A model generated the notes under the pieces. It was not told the origin of the DNA and did no database searches. It saw nothing but the letters and a program-made list of their open reading frames with translations. A stretch of 64,000 nt of DNA from Tenrec ecaudatus (taxonomy: Eukaryota; Chordata; Mammalia; Afrosoricida; Tenrecidae). Positions 1 through 11,400 of this stretch are shown here, in pieces. The position numbers and the translations under genes are program-made. The DNA lies in assembly GCF_050624435.1 (NCBI RefSeq), contig NC_134534.1, forward strand, positions 64,751,501 through 64,815,500, in the 5' to 3' direction. Each line of letters opens with the position of its first letter. Positions within the stretch are counted from its first letter, which is position 1.

Positions 1-61
1 ATTACTTTTAAAAGTTCAAAAATGTGTTTACAGTTCTTTTTCTGTTTAGGTTCAGAATATA

Positions 62-252
62 TTCAATGAGTATATTTAAATCTACTTTTAATCATCTTAT
101 TGGGGGGTCTGACAGCTCTTATACTATCCATCCACTGCATCAAGCTCTTTTGTACATATGTTGCCATCATCATTTTCAAAACATTTTCTTTCGACTTGAG
201 CCCTTGGCATCAGCTCCTCAAGTGTTTTGAATTCTTTCCCTCCCTCCCCCAC
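62..252 (-). mobile_element. LR1 retroposon, 3' end fragment
   Basis: Reverse complement of the conserved LR1 tail (AATAAA, then 'gagcccc' and 'acaattgatgtatg' type motifs when read on the minus strand). It is truncated and diverged. See the copy at 17222-18781 for the family description. Confidence 0.75.
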
Positions 253-399
253 CTTCAATGTGATCATGATAGTTTTTAAAATATATATAGTCAGGTTTAT
301 TTGCTACTATGTACATTCAATCTTTGCTAATCCCTCCACCGTTATTAATATACATTTATTTTAAAGCATTATTAACATAATCCAAAAGCCAAAAGAGAT

Positions 400-1065
400 G
401 TAGTCAGATAAATGTTATTCCCCTTAAAAGTGTCCATCTTGTTCCCTGCCTCCTTCACATACACACCTTTTAGGTGATCGATTTCGTTAGATTTTTGTTT
501 ACAAAAGAAAGCAGATAACTGCATTCTTTCTCCTTTTCTCTTCCACAAAAGCATACTATATGTTTCCCTTTGCAACTTTCTTTTGCCACTTCCCATTGTG
601 TTCTAGAAATCACCCCGGGTCAGTTCCCAGCTATCTTCCTTACTCCTTTACATAACCACGCAGCAGTGCATGTGTGCAGGTATCAAAGTTTAACCAATAT
701 TTTAGGTTTGAGTATTTTCCAATATCTTGCTATTACAGACAATGCTGCAATGAATGACTTGGTGCCTACATTTTTGTGTTGTTTAGGATGTATCTTCATG
801 GTAAACTTTTAGAAGCAGGTAGGTTGCTTTGTTAGATACTGTGAAAATCCGTTACAGAGGTTGCACCGTTTGCTTTCCGAACAGCAATGTCACGTGACAA
901 TCTCACCACAAGAGCATGCCGAAGCTTTCAAGTCTTTGCCAACTGAGGGCAAAGTGATGCCTCAATGTACCTTTAATATGTATTTTTCTCATGAGTGAGA
1001 TTTATCTTTTCACAATTGTAGAGACTAATGTAAATAATTCACTAATAGATTTTCCTCATAAAAAC
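400..1065 (-). mobile_element. L1 LINE fragment (end of ORF2 and 3' region)
   Basis: The text contains antisense forms of well-known L1 motifs: 'ttgctattacagacaatgctg' (L1 sense: island of 'caatagcaa' before the conserved LEAAQ-type region), followed by a 'gaggttgcaccgttt' match to the conserved segment before the ORF2 C-terminus. It is diverged and reads as an old mammalian L1M-type piece on the minus strand. Family-level assignment is from memory. Confidence 0.6.
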
Positions 1066-1329
1066 TTGAAACACTATAGATGAAGCTACAGTCCTTTCTA
1101 AATATCACCCGCTATGTGGGCCCCCTTCCTCCACATCCAAGTATAACTACGGTGAATAACTTGGTATATCGTCTTCTAATTTTTATCTAATGTCTTTATA
1201 TATGCTGAAGGGCAGTGAAATATTTGATTGGGCTCTTTTAGTCAAAGTCTCCCACCAAACGACCTTTCCCTGAATGGTTCTGGTAGGAGGGTGAGGGAGA
1301 AGGATATTGATGGGATTCACCTGTGAGTG

Positions 1330-1925
1330 ATTGTGACTAGGAGTCCCTGGAGTGCTATCCTGCTGTGTATAACAGGTGCCCTCTGAGAAGCAGGAGGAGG
1401 GATCTCATTACCAAAAAGAACCAGGAGTGGAGTGCATCTTCTGGACCCGAGCTCCCTGTGCAGTGAACCTCCTGGATCCAGAAGACAGCTGTACCATCAA
1501 AGGAGCCACAGCAGAGCCAGGAGCCAGAGCATGGTACAGAGTGACGGACTTCCCAACCCTCGGAGCAAGAGTGCTTTGTACAGGTGGCTGGCTTGCACAG
1601 TGAGGTGCATCTGGGCACTCAATTGGCAAAGATGGACTTGCTGACCCATGGAAGTGGGGCTGAGTACCTTCAGGCTGAGGCTTACTGAAGCGGGGTGCCT
1701 CTGAAGAACTCCTAGTGCTGACCCACAGCTGAATGCCTTCAGGTGAGACTTATGGCAGAGTCGAATGCCCTTTGGGGCATTTATTCACAGATCTGACAGA
1801 ATTTTGTCAAATGTTAAGCAACTCAACCTTGAGCATTTCTCACTAGCATTGAGCATTTCTCACTGTCATTTTTAAAACTTGTCAAATTCCTGAATAAACC
1901 TTTTAGTCATGAATTTTGTCTGTGA
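1330..1925 (+). mobile_element. LTR-like fossil, family unresolved
   Basis: A non-coding 600 bp block that ends with a polyadenylation-type 'aataaacc' followed by a short T-rich segment, which is the usual layout of the R/U5 end of a solo LTR. Its overall style resembles the block at 29870-30650. No internal viral genes are visible. It reads as a broken endogenous retrovirus remnant. Classification is an inference. Confidence 0.35.
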
Positions 1926-1985
1926 ATTCTGTTTAGTCATTGCCAAGTATATTAAAACACAGAGTAGATAAAGAACACTAATTAA

Positions 1986-3133
1986 TCACCTTCCCGACAC
2001 AACTGCTGAAGACAAAGCGGGTGAAAAGGAAATGTGGAGAAGAAAGCTGATGGTGCCTGGCTATCAAAAGATGTAGCTTCTGGGGTCTTAAAGGCTTGAG
2101 GGCAAACAAGTGGCCATCTAGCTCAGAAACAACAAAGCCCACATGGATGAAGCACACCAGCCTCTGTGATCACAAGGTGTTGAAGGGATCCGTTATCAGG
2201 CATCAAAGAGCACAAAATCATATCATTGTGTGCTCACCTCATGATATGATTGCTGAAGACAAAGGGATGCATAAGAAAATGTTGTGAAGAAAACTGATGG
2301 TGGCCAGTTATCAAAACAGATAGTGTCTGGGGTCTTAAAGGCTTGAAGATAAACCAGCGGCCATTTAGCTCAGAAACAACAAAGCCCACATGGAAGAAGC
2401 GCACAGCCTGTGTGGTCACCAGGTGTTGAAGGGATCAGGTATCAGGTGTCATCAGGGGATGTCCAGTGGCCAACAAATGACCTTTGGGTCTCCACTCTGC
2501 ACTCCCCTCCTCATTCACTGGACATCCCCTTGCAGAAGGGTCTCGAGGAGGAGATGAGCCAGACATGGGGCCACGTAGTAACAATGAAAAATACAACTTT
2601 TCTCTAGTTCCTAAATGCTTCCTCCCCCCTCCCCACTATCATGATCCCAATTCTACTTTGCAAGTCTGGCTAGAACAGAGGATGTACACTGGTACAGATA
2701 GGAACCAGAAACACAGGGAATCCAGGGCGGATGATCCCTTCAGGACCAGTGGTGAGAGTGGCGATACTGGGAGGATAGAGGGAGGGTGGGTTGGAAAGGG
2801 GGAACTGATTACAAGAATCTACATGTGACCTCCTCCCTGGGGAACGGACAACAGAAAAGTGGGTGAAGGGAGATGTCAGACAGGGCAAGATATGACAAAA
2901 TAATAATTTATAAATTATCAAGGGTTCATGAGGGAGGGGGGAGTGGGGTGGGAGGGGAAAATATGAGGACCTGATGCCAGGGGTTAAAGTGGAGAGCAAA
3001 TGTTTTGAGAATGATGAGGGCAATGAATGAACAAATGTGTTTTACACAATTGATGTATGTATAGATTGTGATCAGAGTTATATGAGCCCCTAATAAAATG
3101 ATTTTTAAAAGAATAAATAAATGAAATTGAAAA
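1986..3133 (+). mobile_element. LR1 retroposon, 5'-truncated, with target-site duplication
   Basis: A 1.15 kb LR1 copy that starts inside the conserved core and runs to the AATAAA tail and A-rich end. It is flanked by a 16 bp direct repeat at 1970-1985 and 3134-3149 (aaagaacactaattaa, one mismatch), typical of LINE-driven integration. The core is duplicated inside the element: the stretch with 'tctggggtcttaaaggctt' occurs near 2080 and again near 2330. The flanking DNA is unrelated to LR1. Confidence 0.85.
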
Positions 3134-3149
3134 AAAGAACACTGATTAA

Positions 3150-3536
3150 GACATTATATATGTCCTTGTATAAAATACATTGTAACCTTTTTATTTTTCA
3201 TTCTTACATTTTCCGTGTGTTATACAGCTAATGTCTCTTCAACTTAATTTTATAACCCAACAATATCCTCTGGAGACCTACTTGTATATATACTTCATTC
3301 TTTTTAAATGCTATGTAATATGATAATACCACTATTTACTTTGGAAGTTATCGAAAATGATTGTTCACCTATGTTGTTTCTAATTTTCATTACATTTAAT
3401 TTGGATCACTTAAATATTGCTTTAATTTAGGATAAGTAAATGAATGTGTTTAATAGTAAAACTTGGTTTTTAAATGTCATATTTAGCTAGTACATATATC
3501 TAAGTATAAATCAATACATATTTAATGTAGAAAACT
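3150..3536. other. AT-rich sequence, nothing recognised
   Basis: I see no gene, RNA or familiar repeat here. It lies in the presumed LY96 intron 4. Confidence 0.5.
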
Positions 3537-3655
3537 CCAAAAACCAGACTCAATGTCATTGAGTCAATTTTGACTCATAGAGTCCCTATAGGACAGGGCA
3601 AAGCTACCCCTCTGAGTAGCTGTGAATCTTTACGTAAGTAGAACGCCTCATTATC
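3537..3655 (-). mobile_element. AfroSINE fragment
   Basis: Reverse complement of the SINE 3' half: 'gagtcaattttgactcatag' and 'ccctataggacag' are the antisense forms of the AfroSINE/RTE shared end. Diverged. Confidence 0.7.
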
Positions 3656-3744
3656 AGTTAATATAAAATATGACTACAAAGACAAAAAGTCTAAAACACT
3701 CATGATCCCACCAAAAAGATTTTTAAGTAGCTCAGAATTTGAAG

Positions 3745-3900
3745 TTATATTACCAAGATCAAATCCTCTTAATAGCTCTCTGACTTTCAACAAGTTACTT
3801 AAACTAAGTTTTAGATTCCTCACCTTTAAAATAAAAGCAATAAATTCTACCTCCCCCCAATTAAGTAATACTTAGCTTAATGTTTAGCACTATATTTTTC
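3745..3900 (+). mobile_element. MIR SINE
   Basis: Contains the MIR core in sense: 'tgactttcaacaagttactt' followed by the 'ctcacctttaaaataaaag' equivalent of the TCATCTGTAAAATGGG segment. Ancient and diverged. Confidence 0.7.
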
Positions 3901-4589
3901 ATCTGCACTGCATCCTATATTACAGTAATGGAGGAATGCATAGGCAAATTATGGTACATCTAAACAGAGAACTTACGTAGTCACTGAAAATATAACTGTT
4001 TAGAGATCAAAGTTCAGCAGTAGTTATAAGAGGCAGGCAGAGGGAGAGAGGAGCAATTGTTGCTTGAGTAGCATTGTGTTTCTCTTGTACGGCCCGACAG
4101 GGTTTGACAAATACATTAATATTGACGGTGATGGGTTATTGGGCGGTGGATATTAGGGATGATGATTTCACAATGCGATTGATGCAATTGTCTCTGAATT
4201 GTACAGGTGAAAATATTGAATTAGAATATGTTGTATTATTTATATTTTTTTCAATAATCTCAAATGAAGAAATAAGTAGACCTATCTATAATGACTTGGA
4301 AATACTTTTCATGTTCAGTATTTTCATTTTTTAAACGTGTACATATATATCCCATGTATATAAAAATACTATATAGTGGGGAACCCATATGTAGTGTAAG
4401 TCTGGAAAGCCACCTACCTAAAAAGCCACCTACCTAAAAAGCCACCAAAGTGTTAAGTATGGTTGTAAAAGAGTACAGGGAAATAAATAAAAACAGTGAT
4501 TTTTACTTGTTAATCTTTATACTCCTGCACTTTATGAATTTGGCACAGTGAAATGCACTCTGTGGCCATTAAAATCCACGACCATGGAA
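3901..4589. other. AT-rich sequence, nothing recognised
   Basis: No coding signal or familiar repeat is visible. A short direct repeat of 'aaagccacctaccta' lies near 4410-4440. Confidence 0.45.
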
Positions 4590-4715
4590 TCTGCAACCCA
4601 TGGGAACCCAATTTCAGGGTGACTTGGGCCGAAAATCTTTATGGGGCAGAAACCTCATCATTCTCCCTCGGAATAGTTTGTGGGTAACAGTCCATTGGTA
4701 ACACCCTGCTGGCAG
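4590..4715 (-). mobile_element. AfroSINE, strongly diverged
   Basis: The order 'aaaatctttatggggcagaaacctcatc' then 'ctccctcggaat' then 'ttggtaacaccct' follows the AfroSINE body read on the minus strand. Divergence is high, so the limits are approximate. Confidence 0.45.
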
Positions 4716-4929
4716 TTTTCCTTACTTTGCCATTGAGAGTTTGTGAAGAAAATGCTAATGTTAATAGACTCTTTGAAAGCAATTTTAAGCTAACTGAAAA
4801 TTCATGAAAAGGCAATTTCCATATCCTCTCTCTCCATATACACATTATTTTCCTATTATTAATATTTTTTATTCCTGTGGTGCATATGTTATAATTGATG
4901 ATACAACCCTGAAGTAATATTGATGCATT

Positions 4930-5270
4930 ATCATTAACTGAAGTTCACCAGGACTCGCCCTTAATGTTGAACAGTCCTCTGGGGCTCAACAATCGCAGAA
5001 TGGCATGTATCCCCCATCACATACAGAATCATTTTACTGCCCTTAAGCTGCCCTGTGCTCCACATGGTTGCCCTGAGCTCATGGTTCCACTGAGCAAATG
5101 GCCACTAATGATATTTCAATTATCAATTTCTTTTTCGGAATGTCCTACACTTGGGATCACACAGTACATGCCATATTCAGACCGGAATCTTCCACCTGGA
5201 AGTATGCACTTACGTTTCCCCCACATCCTCTCATAGCCTGGTAGCTCATCCTAATTTTTAAAAGAAGTTA
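4930..5270 (-). mobile_element. L1 LINE 3' region fragment
   Basis: Antisense L1 3' motifs: 'ggaatgtcctacacttgggatcacacagta' corresponds to the widespread 'agaatgtcatatagttggaatcat' text of old L1 3' ends, followed by 'cctggtagctcatcc'. Old and truncated. Confidence 0.55.
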
Positions 5271-5344
5271 ACATTACAGAACTGCTTTACAGAACCTTTC
5301 ACCTGGCTTTTTGATACTGGACAGTATCATCTGAAAAACAATTT

Positions 5345-5712
5345 CAAGAGTTTTTGTTTGTTTTTTGTTTTTAAGCAAATAAGGTATTTAAAACTTCCCA
5401 ATTGTGTTCCTCTTGAAATAATATCAGGAAAAGTTCACATTCACACGGCTCTGCAGTAGGGTTGCCTTCAAGGAGTGAATCTCTGTGATCGTAACCACCT
5501 TCTTCATCTTCCATGACTTTGCTTACCTGGGCTTTCGGATTCATCTGAAAAAGCTGCGCTAGCTTTGTCAGGCAGAAGAGCAATCCAGGCACACCTCTCA
5601 ATCCCAGCTCTGCAACCCTGCCCAAGCAAACCTCTACGACCATGATCTTTCCTGCATTCCTCAAGTAAATCGAGGGTAAGGTAAAATGCCGTTACCACAA
5701 GGTTTTCCATAG
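5345..5712 (-). pseudogene. unrecognised ORF segment with A-rich tail, possible processed pseudogene
   Basis: The minus strand is unusually rich in coding-like codons here: one frame gives MENLVVTAFYLTLDLLEECR near its start, and the adjacent frame gives LLFCLTKLAQLFQMNPKAQ and then an acidic EDEEGGYDHRD stretch before a stop. Directly after that stop the minus strand runs into an A-rich tract (about 5350-5370) like a retroposed poly(A) tail. I do not recognise the protein. A frame change part way would be needed to read it all, which suggests a broken retrocopy. I found no target-site duplication. It was considered as LY96 exon 5 and rejected. Confidence 0.3.
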
Positions 5713-5750
5713 TATGCCTCTGGTGGTTCCAGAACTACTCAAAACGAGTG

Positions 5751-6431
5751 TGTATTAGTCCAGTTAGAGAAACAAATCTAGGGAGACGCATGTGTATAAG
5801 AGAGAACTTTATATCAAAGAGTAAATGTATATTAAGAAAACACATCAGCCCAGTCCAGATCAAGTTCTTAAGTCCCTTATTAGGCCATGTGGCAGTTACA
5901 TACTCTGCTGTCAACTTGAGTGAAGGGGTGGAGACTAGCCTGTCAATCAGGTCATAGCCAATGAGGCCTCTGTGTGGGCATGGCCTTCTCCTATGGATTC
6001 TGGGAAACCTGTCTTCCTCCCTGGAGGAGGACACACACTCTCCCTGGGAGACATTACTGTTGTCGAGCCACATGGAGTGACGCTGACGGAGCCAGAGCCC
6101 TGGAGCTGGAAGGGCCAGTGGAGACCCACGCCAGTGCTGAGATGCTTCTATCACCACTGGTTCCCCAGACTGTCCTTCCATTGGCCTGTGATCTTCCTGC
6201 ATTCGGCATCATTGCACGTGCTGTATGAGTCTGAAGAGGAATTTATACACTGGTATCGGACATATGGGCTAATATCAGACTTATGGACTTGATCTGGTCT
6301 GGGCTGGGATGTTTTCTCAATATATAACTGCTCTTTTATATAAAGCTCTTATGAAAGACACATATGCGTGTCTATGAATTTGTTTCTCTAGTCAACTCAG
6401 ACTAACAAAGTCCATATGTCCAATAGGGAGA
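5751..6431 (-). mobile_element. MaLR-like solo LTR (outer), split by a second LTR
   Basis: The minus-strand LTR has its end at 5751 (plus-strand text tgtattagtccagttagaga). Its remainder resumes at about 6410 with 'tccatatgtccaatag' and is soon cut by RTE LINE sequence. It is a fossil LTR without coding capacity. An LTR of a sister subfamily lies inside it in the opposite orientation. Confidence 0.65.
5888..6409 (+). mobile_element. MaLR-like solo LTR (nested)
   Basis: A complete-looking solo LTR from 'tgtggcagttacata' to 'cagactaaca', inserted in the LTR at 5751-6431. The flanks 'ggcca' and 'gtcca' look like a 5 bp duplication. It contains a TATA-like 'ttatataaagctc' near its 3' end. It reads as an old fossil with no internal viral genes. 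Confidence 0.7.
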
Positions 6432-8822
6432 AATAGCTGCAAACATCTAATAATCAGAACTTGGAATATGTGAAGTACGAGGCTAGGAAAATTGGAAATC
6501 ATCAAAACTTAAATAGAACATTTGAAGATTGATATCCTAGGCATCTGTGAGCTAAACAGGACTGGTATTGATAATTCTGAATCAGGAAACCATAGGATTT
6601 GCTCTTCCAGGCATAGCACAATCAAGAAGAGAGGCATGGCCTTCACTGTCAAAAACACTGCAAAATCAACCAAGAAGCCAGTGCTGCCTGTGCTAGGACT
6701 GTATCTATCTCCTTCCAAGGACATGCAATCAACAGCACTATTATTCAGATGTATGCACCAACCAATAGTTCAAGTGATGAAGAAAGTGAAGAATTCTATC
6801 AACTACTTTGGTCTGAAAGTGATCCATGTGATGTAATCATAATGCATCAATAATGGTGATTGGAATGCAAAAGCTGGAAACAAAGTGCAAAAAATACTCA
6901 TTGGAAAATAGAAAATTGGCAAGGATACCAACTGAAATGTTTCGACAAGCTGATGAGGCACTGACTCATCTATGCCAGGAAATGTGGAAGGCAGTTTCCG
7001 GGCCAACTGAAAGGGAGATTTATACCTATTCCAAAGAAAGGTGACCCAACAGAATGCTCAAATGACAGAACAATATCACTGATATCACATGCAGGGAGAT
7101 TTTTGTTGAAGATCATCCAACAATGGTTGCAGCAGTATAGCGACAGGAAGCTGCCAGATTCAGAAGTGGACATGGAACAAGGCAAGTCATTGCTGATGTG
7201 AGATGGATCTTGCCTAAAAGCAGAGAATACTAGAAGGTTGTTGACTTAATCTAGGTAGCCTAGAGAAACAAAATTCATAGACACTCTTATTTTATAATAG
7301 ATTTTTATATAAAGGGTAAGTGTACATTAAGAAAGCATCCCAACCCAGTCCTGTCCAAGCCCTAAGTCCAACATTAGTCCATATGTCCAACACTGATCTA
7401 CAAAGTCCTCCTCAAACTGACAAAACACACGCAGTGACACCGACTGCAGGAGGAAAGCCAAATCAGTGAGCAAGTAAGCATCTCAGCACTGGCAGGGGTC
7501 TCCACGTGGCTACTCCAGCACCCAGGGCTGCATCAGGGTAGGCCCATGAGGCTTTTTCTCAGGGATGTCTTGCAGGAAGTGAGCCTTGCCAGTTGAAGCA
7601 GGGAACTGGCTAAGACAGTTGCATCCTGGTCCAACCATCAGAATGCAAGAGACCAAAAAGACGAGGCTCGCCAAGCCATTTATCTCTCCACCCTTCAATT
7701 AAACTGCCCTTAAATGAATCCCACATGTGGCCATCATCCAGGTTGTCACAATAAACCTTAACTATCACAGATGTTTACTTGTGTTTTATTGACTGTGCCA
7801 TGGCACTTGACCGTGTGAACCATAACAGACTATGGATGACCTTGAGCAGAATGGAAATGCCAGAGCACTTCATTGTGATCACAGATCAAGAGGCAAGTTG
7901 TATGAATGGAACAAGGGAATTCTGTTTCAAATCAGGAAAGGTGTGCATCAGGGTTGTTTCTTCTCATCATACTTACTCAGTCTGTGTGCTGAGCAAATCA
8001 TCAGAGAAACTCGCTTATGTGTGGCATCAAGATTGAAGGAGGCTTATTAACAACATGGATAAGCTTGCGACACAACCTTGTTTGCTGAAAGCACAGAAAA
8101 CTTGAAGCACTTACAGATAAAGATCAAGGATTTCCGTCTTCAGGGTGAATTACAGCTCAATGTAAAGAAGACCAAAATCCTCACAACTGAAGTAGTAAGT
8201 AACATCATGATAAACGGAGAAATGGTTGACGTTGTCAAGGATGTTGCTTAGATCTACAAGCAATGCTTATTGAAGCAGCAGTTAAGTGATCAAAAGATGT
8301 GTCGCATTTGGTGAATCTGCTACACAGACCTTTTTAGAGTATTGAAAAATTAGTATGTTACTTTGAGGTTCACTTGACTTGTGTCTCGTATGCATGTGAA
8401 AGTTGGACATTGAGTAAGGAAGGCTGTAGATGAATTGATGCTTTTGAAATGTGGTGCTGGAGAAGAATACTGAAAGTGCCAAGGACTGCTTAAAGGACAA
8501 ACCTTCTCTCTTGGAAGAAGTATGGCCAAAGTTCTCTTTAGAGGCAAAGATGGCAAGACTTCACCTTACATACTTCAGACATGTTATCAGAAGAGACCAG
8601 ATGCTGGAGAAGGACACAATGTTTGGTAAAGTAGAAGGGCAGCAAAAAATAGGAACACCCCTCCCAGCCCCCAATGAGATGGATTGACACTGTGGCTTCA
8701 ACAGTGGGCTCAAGCACAGGAACAATTATGAGGATGGTGCAGGACTAGGCAGTGTTTTGTTCTATTGTGCATAAGGTCGCTATGGGTTGGAACCAACTCG
8801 GTGGCACCTAACAACAACAAGT
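6432..8822 (+). mobile_element. RTE (BovB-like) LINE, broken and interrupted by an LTR
   Basis: Contains pieces of an RTE-clade ORF. The endonuclease part shows ILGICELNRTG near 6530 and IQMYAPT-type text near 6745. The reverse transcriptase part resumes after the LTR at 7242-7769 with CFIDCAMALDRVNHNRLW (7780-7840), the RTE counterpart of FIDYAKAFDCVDH. It ends with 'ggcacctaacaacaacaa' at 8803-8822, the usual RTE 3' end. Several frame breaks and stops and an internal deletion near 6885 show that it is dead. RTE elements encode an AP endonuclease and reverse transcriptase and are the presumed partners of AfroSINEs. Confidence 0.88.
7242..7769 (-). mobile_element. MaLR-like solo LTR inside the RTE LINE
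   Basis: An antisense LTR of the same subfamily as 28153-28670, sharing 'ctggcaggggtctccac' and 'gccatttatctctccaccctt'. It is flanked by 'gttgt' and 'gatgt', a probable 5 bp duplication. It splits the reverse transcriptase region of the RTE LINE, so it is younger than that LINE copy. Confidence 0.75.
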
Positions 8823-8849
8823 GTTTAAATAGATGTAATCCCATCTGGG

Positions 8850-9107
8850 AATTGGGTTCTCTTTGTCCTGTAAATAATACTGTAACTGTGGAGAGTATTT
8901 CTTAAGCCAATCACTTTTAAGATAAAAGTAGTAGTTTGGGTGTGGAATCAAGCACAAACGCAGGGGAAGATACATGCCACGTGAAAATCACCAAGGAACA
9001 GAAGCTAAGAAGGGACAAGTACCTTCCATCAGAGCGAACAGAGAAAGAAAGCCTTGCCCTAGGGCCAGAGCCCTGAATTCAAACTCCCAGCTTCCTCAAC
9101 ACAGGAA
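8850..9107 (+). mobile_element. MLT1-like LTR fragment (MaLR)
   Basis: The 'gaagatacatgccacgtgaaaatcacc' and 'gaattcaaactcccagcttcc' segments follow the order of the downstream half of MLT1-type LTRs. It is interrupted by an AfroSINE at its right end. It is an old fossil and the assignment is tentative. Confidence 0.4.
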
Positions 9108-9312
9108 TCCTGGTGGTGTTGTGGGTTATGAATTGGCTGCTAACTGAGGTTAGCAGTTCAAAACCACATGCAGCCAGCTATACAGGAGAAAGATGGGGCT
9201 GTCTACTCCTGGAAAGAGAGAGTTATCATCTTAGAAACCTACAAGGAGAGCTCTACTCTGTCTTATGGGGTTGCTATGAATCAGAAATGGTTGATTCAAT
9301 GGCAGTGTGAGA
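9108..9312 (+). mobile_element. AfroSINE
   Basis: Full-length layout: the tRNA-like head 'cctggtggtgttgtgggttatg', 'ggttagcagttcaaaaccac', 'gagaaagatggggctgtcta', then 'ctactctgtcttatggggtt' and 'gattcaatggcagtg'. Pol III transcribed and LINE-mobilised. Confidence 0.9.
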
Positions 9313-9374
9313 AAGTAAATTTGTTACTTAAAGCTATCAATTCTGTACTACTTCTGATACAGCATCACCGAGAA

Positions 9375-9470
9375 GTTAAACCCCTCCCATCGTGGAAATA
9401 CAAACTCCATGAAGGCAGGGAAAGAATGTTGTCTAGGTTGCTATGTTCCATTTTCCCAGCATGTGAAACA
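9375..9470 (+). mobile_element. possible L2/MIR-type fragment
   Basis: 'aactccatgaaggcagggaaag' followed by 'ttgctatgttccattttcccagcat' resembles the conserved L2/MIR 3' segment (CTCCTTGAGGGCAGGG...). Short and uncertain. Confidence 0.3.
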
Positions 9471-9607
9471 GTCTGACAGGGCAGAGAAGGCAGCTGCCGG
9501 GGCGCAGAGGAGCAATACTGGTAATTTGCGCCAAAGTAGCAGCATGCGAATGAACTCAGGAGAATTCTTTATGTGTTTGTATGTGGGAGGGGTGGGGAGA
9601 GAAGTTA

Positions 9608-9626
9608 CACACACACACACACACAA
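9608..9626. repeat. (CA)n microsatellite
   Basis: About nine uninterrupted CA units are seen directly. Confidence 0.9.
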
Positions 9627-9859
9627 ACCTTTGAAAAACAAAAATATGCTCAATTTATTCTATTTGAATTTAGATTCATGTATGGCGGTCACATTCAAAC
9701 AAAAGAGCCTGTCGTCATGACTTCCAGTGATGGCTTCTACAACAATCTTGTATTGTCCCTAAAACAAATAAAAAGAAATATAAATAATATAAGATGTTAG
9801 GTGCTTCTAGGTTACAGGCTTTAGTGAGAATTTTTTGTTTGTTTAAACAGAAGTCATTT

Positions 9860-10188
9860 GATGCAAGGGGCTTAAGTGGAGAGCAAATGCCTTGAGAATG
9901 ATTGGGGCAGGGAATGTATGGATGTGCTTTATACAATTGATGTATGTATATGTATGGATTGTGGTAAGAGTTGTATGAGTCCCTAATAAAATGTAAAAGA
10001 AGAAAAGAGAAAAAAATGAATAGGGCAAAGACTGTACAGATGTGCTTTATACAATTGATGTATGTATATGTATGAACTGTGAAAAGAATTGTATGAGCCC
10101 CAATAAATTGTTAAAATTTAAAAAAAAAATAAAGTATCAGGAATCCAAACTTTCATAATAAAGAAATCTAAAATGTAAAAAAAAAAAA
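9860..10188 (+). mobile_element. LR1 3' end with target-site duplication and duplicated tail
   Basis: A short LR1 insertion that contains the terminal segment twice: 'gtgctttatacaattgatgt' occurs near 9927 and again near 10041, each followed by an AATAAA-type signal. It is flanked by a 15 bp perfect repeat (aaacagaagtcattt at 9845-9859 and 10189-10203) and ends in an A-run, as expected for LINE-mediated retroposition. Confidence 0.85.
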
Positions 10189-10203
10189 AAACAGAAGTCA
10201 TTT

Positions 10204-10760
10204 AAATTGAATTGATTGCAGCTTCTCAGTTTTCTAATGAGATGAAAAGACGTGAGCCTTTACACCAGCCTATGTGATCCAAGGATAGTAAATGACAAAA
10301 TCCAAACCTGAAGGAGGGAATGGTATCAGAGCTTAAATTGGGAATGCCTGGTGTACAGAAGGCTGTGCATGACAGTGGAGCTCAAAACTCATTTGCAGGG
10401 TGTAAGCCTCCAGTGAATTCCCTCTGACCAGAGACCAGGGGTGTAAGTAACCTTGCTCCATACCAAGTGCGGTGTTGGTTCTGTTTGTTGGCTTTGTTTT
10501 GCTTTTCTATAGTTTTTTTCTAGGCTTTTCTGTATATGAAATCCAGGTGGGTAGATCTACAGAGAGACGGACTGCATTGACGGTGTCATGAGGGGACTGG
10601 CGGCCAGTTTGGGGGAGGTGGAGAGCTCATGACAATGAGTACAAGATTGTACAAAATTGATTGTGGAGATGATTGAATTCTCATCAATATGCTGGAACTA
10701 TTGAATCATACATGTGAAGTATATGCCTATAAAACTCCTAAAACACAAATTAAATGTGCA
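10204..10760 (+). mobile_element. LR4, a retroposon related to LR2
   Basis: Contains 'caccagcctatgtgatccaagga' and 'gtcagagct'-type text also present in LR2 (45430-45500), then a T-rich middle, and a tail 'tgattgtggagatgattgaattc...tgcctataaaactcc' parallel to the LR2 tail. It is non-coding. Working name only. Confidence 0.55.
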
Positions 10761-11198
10761 TGCCTTTGAATTCAATGAACATAAAACACCTTTGTTTTCA
10801 CAAAATTATGTTTTTCACAATTTTTAAGTACCCTAAGAGTTTTTCAAACATGAGATATTACTTACACATCATTGCTAGGTATTTATATGCAATTATCTAA
10901 ATTTATATCTATACTTTTTATAGACATTAATTATGTTTACAAAAACTAAGTTTCCCAGAAAATGTGGAACAAAAATAAGTCTATAATTTATGACATTTTT
11001 ATTTTCATAAGCAATTTTTATAAGTTATATATTTATAAGTTATATGTACATATACTGAGTACTTCTCAGTAGCTCATTAACTAACATTTGCATTTACAGC
11101 AACAGTGAAATAACTACAATCCATTTTGCACATTAACGATGTGCATCTGATAGTAATGAATGTGGAAGTGAGAGGTGAGAGTAATGCTGATTTTGACA
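10761..11198. other. AT-rich intron sequence, nothing recognised
   Basis: I searched this stretch for the missing LY96 exon 5 on the minus strand and saw no match. No familiar repeat was recognised. Confidence 0.5.
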
Positions 11199-11400
11199 GT
11201 TATGGCCTATGTGTCAACTTGGTTTGGCCATGAGTCTCAGGAATTTGGCAGTTAAGTGATGATGTAATTTGACAGCTATGTAATGATGTAGTCATCTCCC
11301 ATTTTGTGATCTCATATGGTCATCCTGAATTTTTGCATAACTTTGATTTTCATATAACAATCTGGTCTTTAGAACCTAGCCAGGTTGGCAAGTCAGAAGT
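11199..11400 (+). mobile_element. MaLR-like LTR fragment, old
   Basis: 'tatggcctatgtgtcaactt' resembles the LTR start used by the other MaLR-like copies here. The repeated 'tatgtaatgatgta' text is also typical of such old LTRs. Truncated fossil. Confidence 0.4.

Noticed and set aside
1355-1644. Four overlapping open frames of 70-87 codons
   Set aside because: They overlap on both strands in a GC-richer LTR-like block, as expected by chance.
5371-5664. Candidate LY96 exon 5, because of GKIMVVE and LLFCL words similar to MD-2 GKYKCVVE and MLFCL
   Set aside because: The spacing between the two words is 17 residues instead of 9, the Cys133 position is missing, the frame continues far past the MD-2 end, and the splice context is poor.
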